From contig JANFAH010000036.1 in the NCBI GenBank assembly GCA_024663395.1, forward strand, positions 372,001 through 436,000: 64,000 bases of DNA, written 5' to 3'. Origin of the DNA: Pisolithus tinctorius (Eukaryota; Basidiomycota; Agaricomycetes; Boletales; Pisolithaceae). The notes under the pieces are model-generated. The model did no database searches, was not told the origin of the DNA, and saw only the letters and a list, made by a program, of their open reading frames with translations. Positions 63,970 through 64,000 of the stretch are shown here, in pieces. Both the position numbers and the translations under genes were made by a program. How positions within the stretch are numbered: position 1 is the first letter of the stretch; every line of letters starts with the position of its first letter.

Positions 63970-64000
63970 CTGTTACATAGGGAACGATAAACGGTATGAA

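Overview
The window is eukaryotic and most likely from a mushroom-forming basidiomycete (Agaricomycetes). The reasons are introns of about 45-60 bases with GT(or GC)..AG ends, a chromovirus of the Tf1/sushi type, a KDZ-superfamily DNA transposon linked to a TET/JBP dioxygenase (an association known from this fungal group), RTA1-family membrane proteins, and overall gene style. About two thirds of it is a nest of mobile elements. All exon joins given here were worked out by eye from splice signals and reading phase.

Region 1 (1-22.8 kb) is a four-layer nest. The host is an old, stop-ridden Ty1/copia element on the minus strand (pieces at 1-2380 and 22405-22790). Its gag is split by a Ty3/gypsy element, 'A' (2381-22404, minus, 654-bp LTRs). 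Element A carries gag, protease, RT-RNase H and integrase and also, between integrase and its 3' LTR, a four-exon gene on the opposite strand with a Zn(II)2Cys6-like cysteine cluster. A is itself interrupted twice. A near-pristine chromovirus, 'B' (4164-12285, plus, 677-bp LTRs, perfect 5-bp duplication), sits inside a 47-nt intron of that cargo gene. A 1.8-kb LTR-like unit, 'C1' (14735-16535), sits in the pol gene.

Region 2 (22.8-27.2 kb) holds an unrecognised, degenerate gene, or gene pair, on the minus strand. It is split by a second, opposite-strand copy of the LTR-like unit (C2, 23362-25211).

Region 3 (27.2-43.8 kb) is the most interesting part: a 16.6-kb KDZ transposon with terminal inverted repeats of about 110 bp. 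Just inside each end are inverted arrays of 45-bp repeats that share a core with the terminal repeats. Inside are (i) a six-exon minus-strand gene for a 449-aa protein that begins with a mimic of the histone H3 N-terminal tail, followed by a PHD/ADD-like zinc finger; (ii) upstream of it, about 16 tandem 70-80-bp units each resembling an intron plus mini-exon; (iii) a divergent promoter pair; (iv) a TET/JBP 2OG-Fe(II) dioxygenase; (v) the KDZ transposase with its CxC2 cysteine cluster; and (vi) a gene with an HMG-box-like segment. The gene bodies are CpG-poor while the promoter/leader and end arrays are CpG-rich. This fits an element that both suffers and may edit cytosine methylation.

Region 4 (43.8-64 kb) looks like duplicated host genome rather than transposon. 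A segmental duplication of roughly 4.2 kb (44.4-48.5 and 51.7-56.1 kb) carries an RTA1-like gene plus a dynactin p27 (DCTN6) gene. The RTA1 gene looks better preserved in copy 1, and DCTN6 is intact only in copy 2. It is followed by three tandem minus-strand small GTPase genes (Rab-like, C-terminal CKC) with identical intron positions, a fragment of a fourth, and a broken Rab18-like gene on the other strand. Duplicated spacers lie between them. A broken rhodanese-like gene lies between the two segmental copies.
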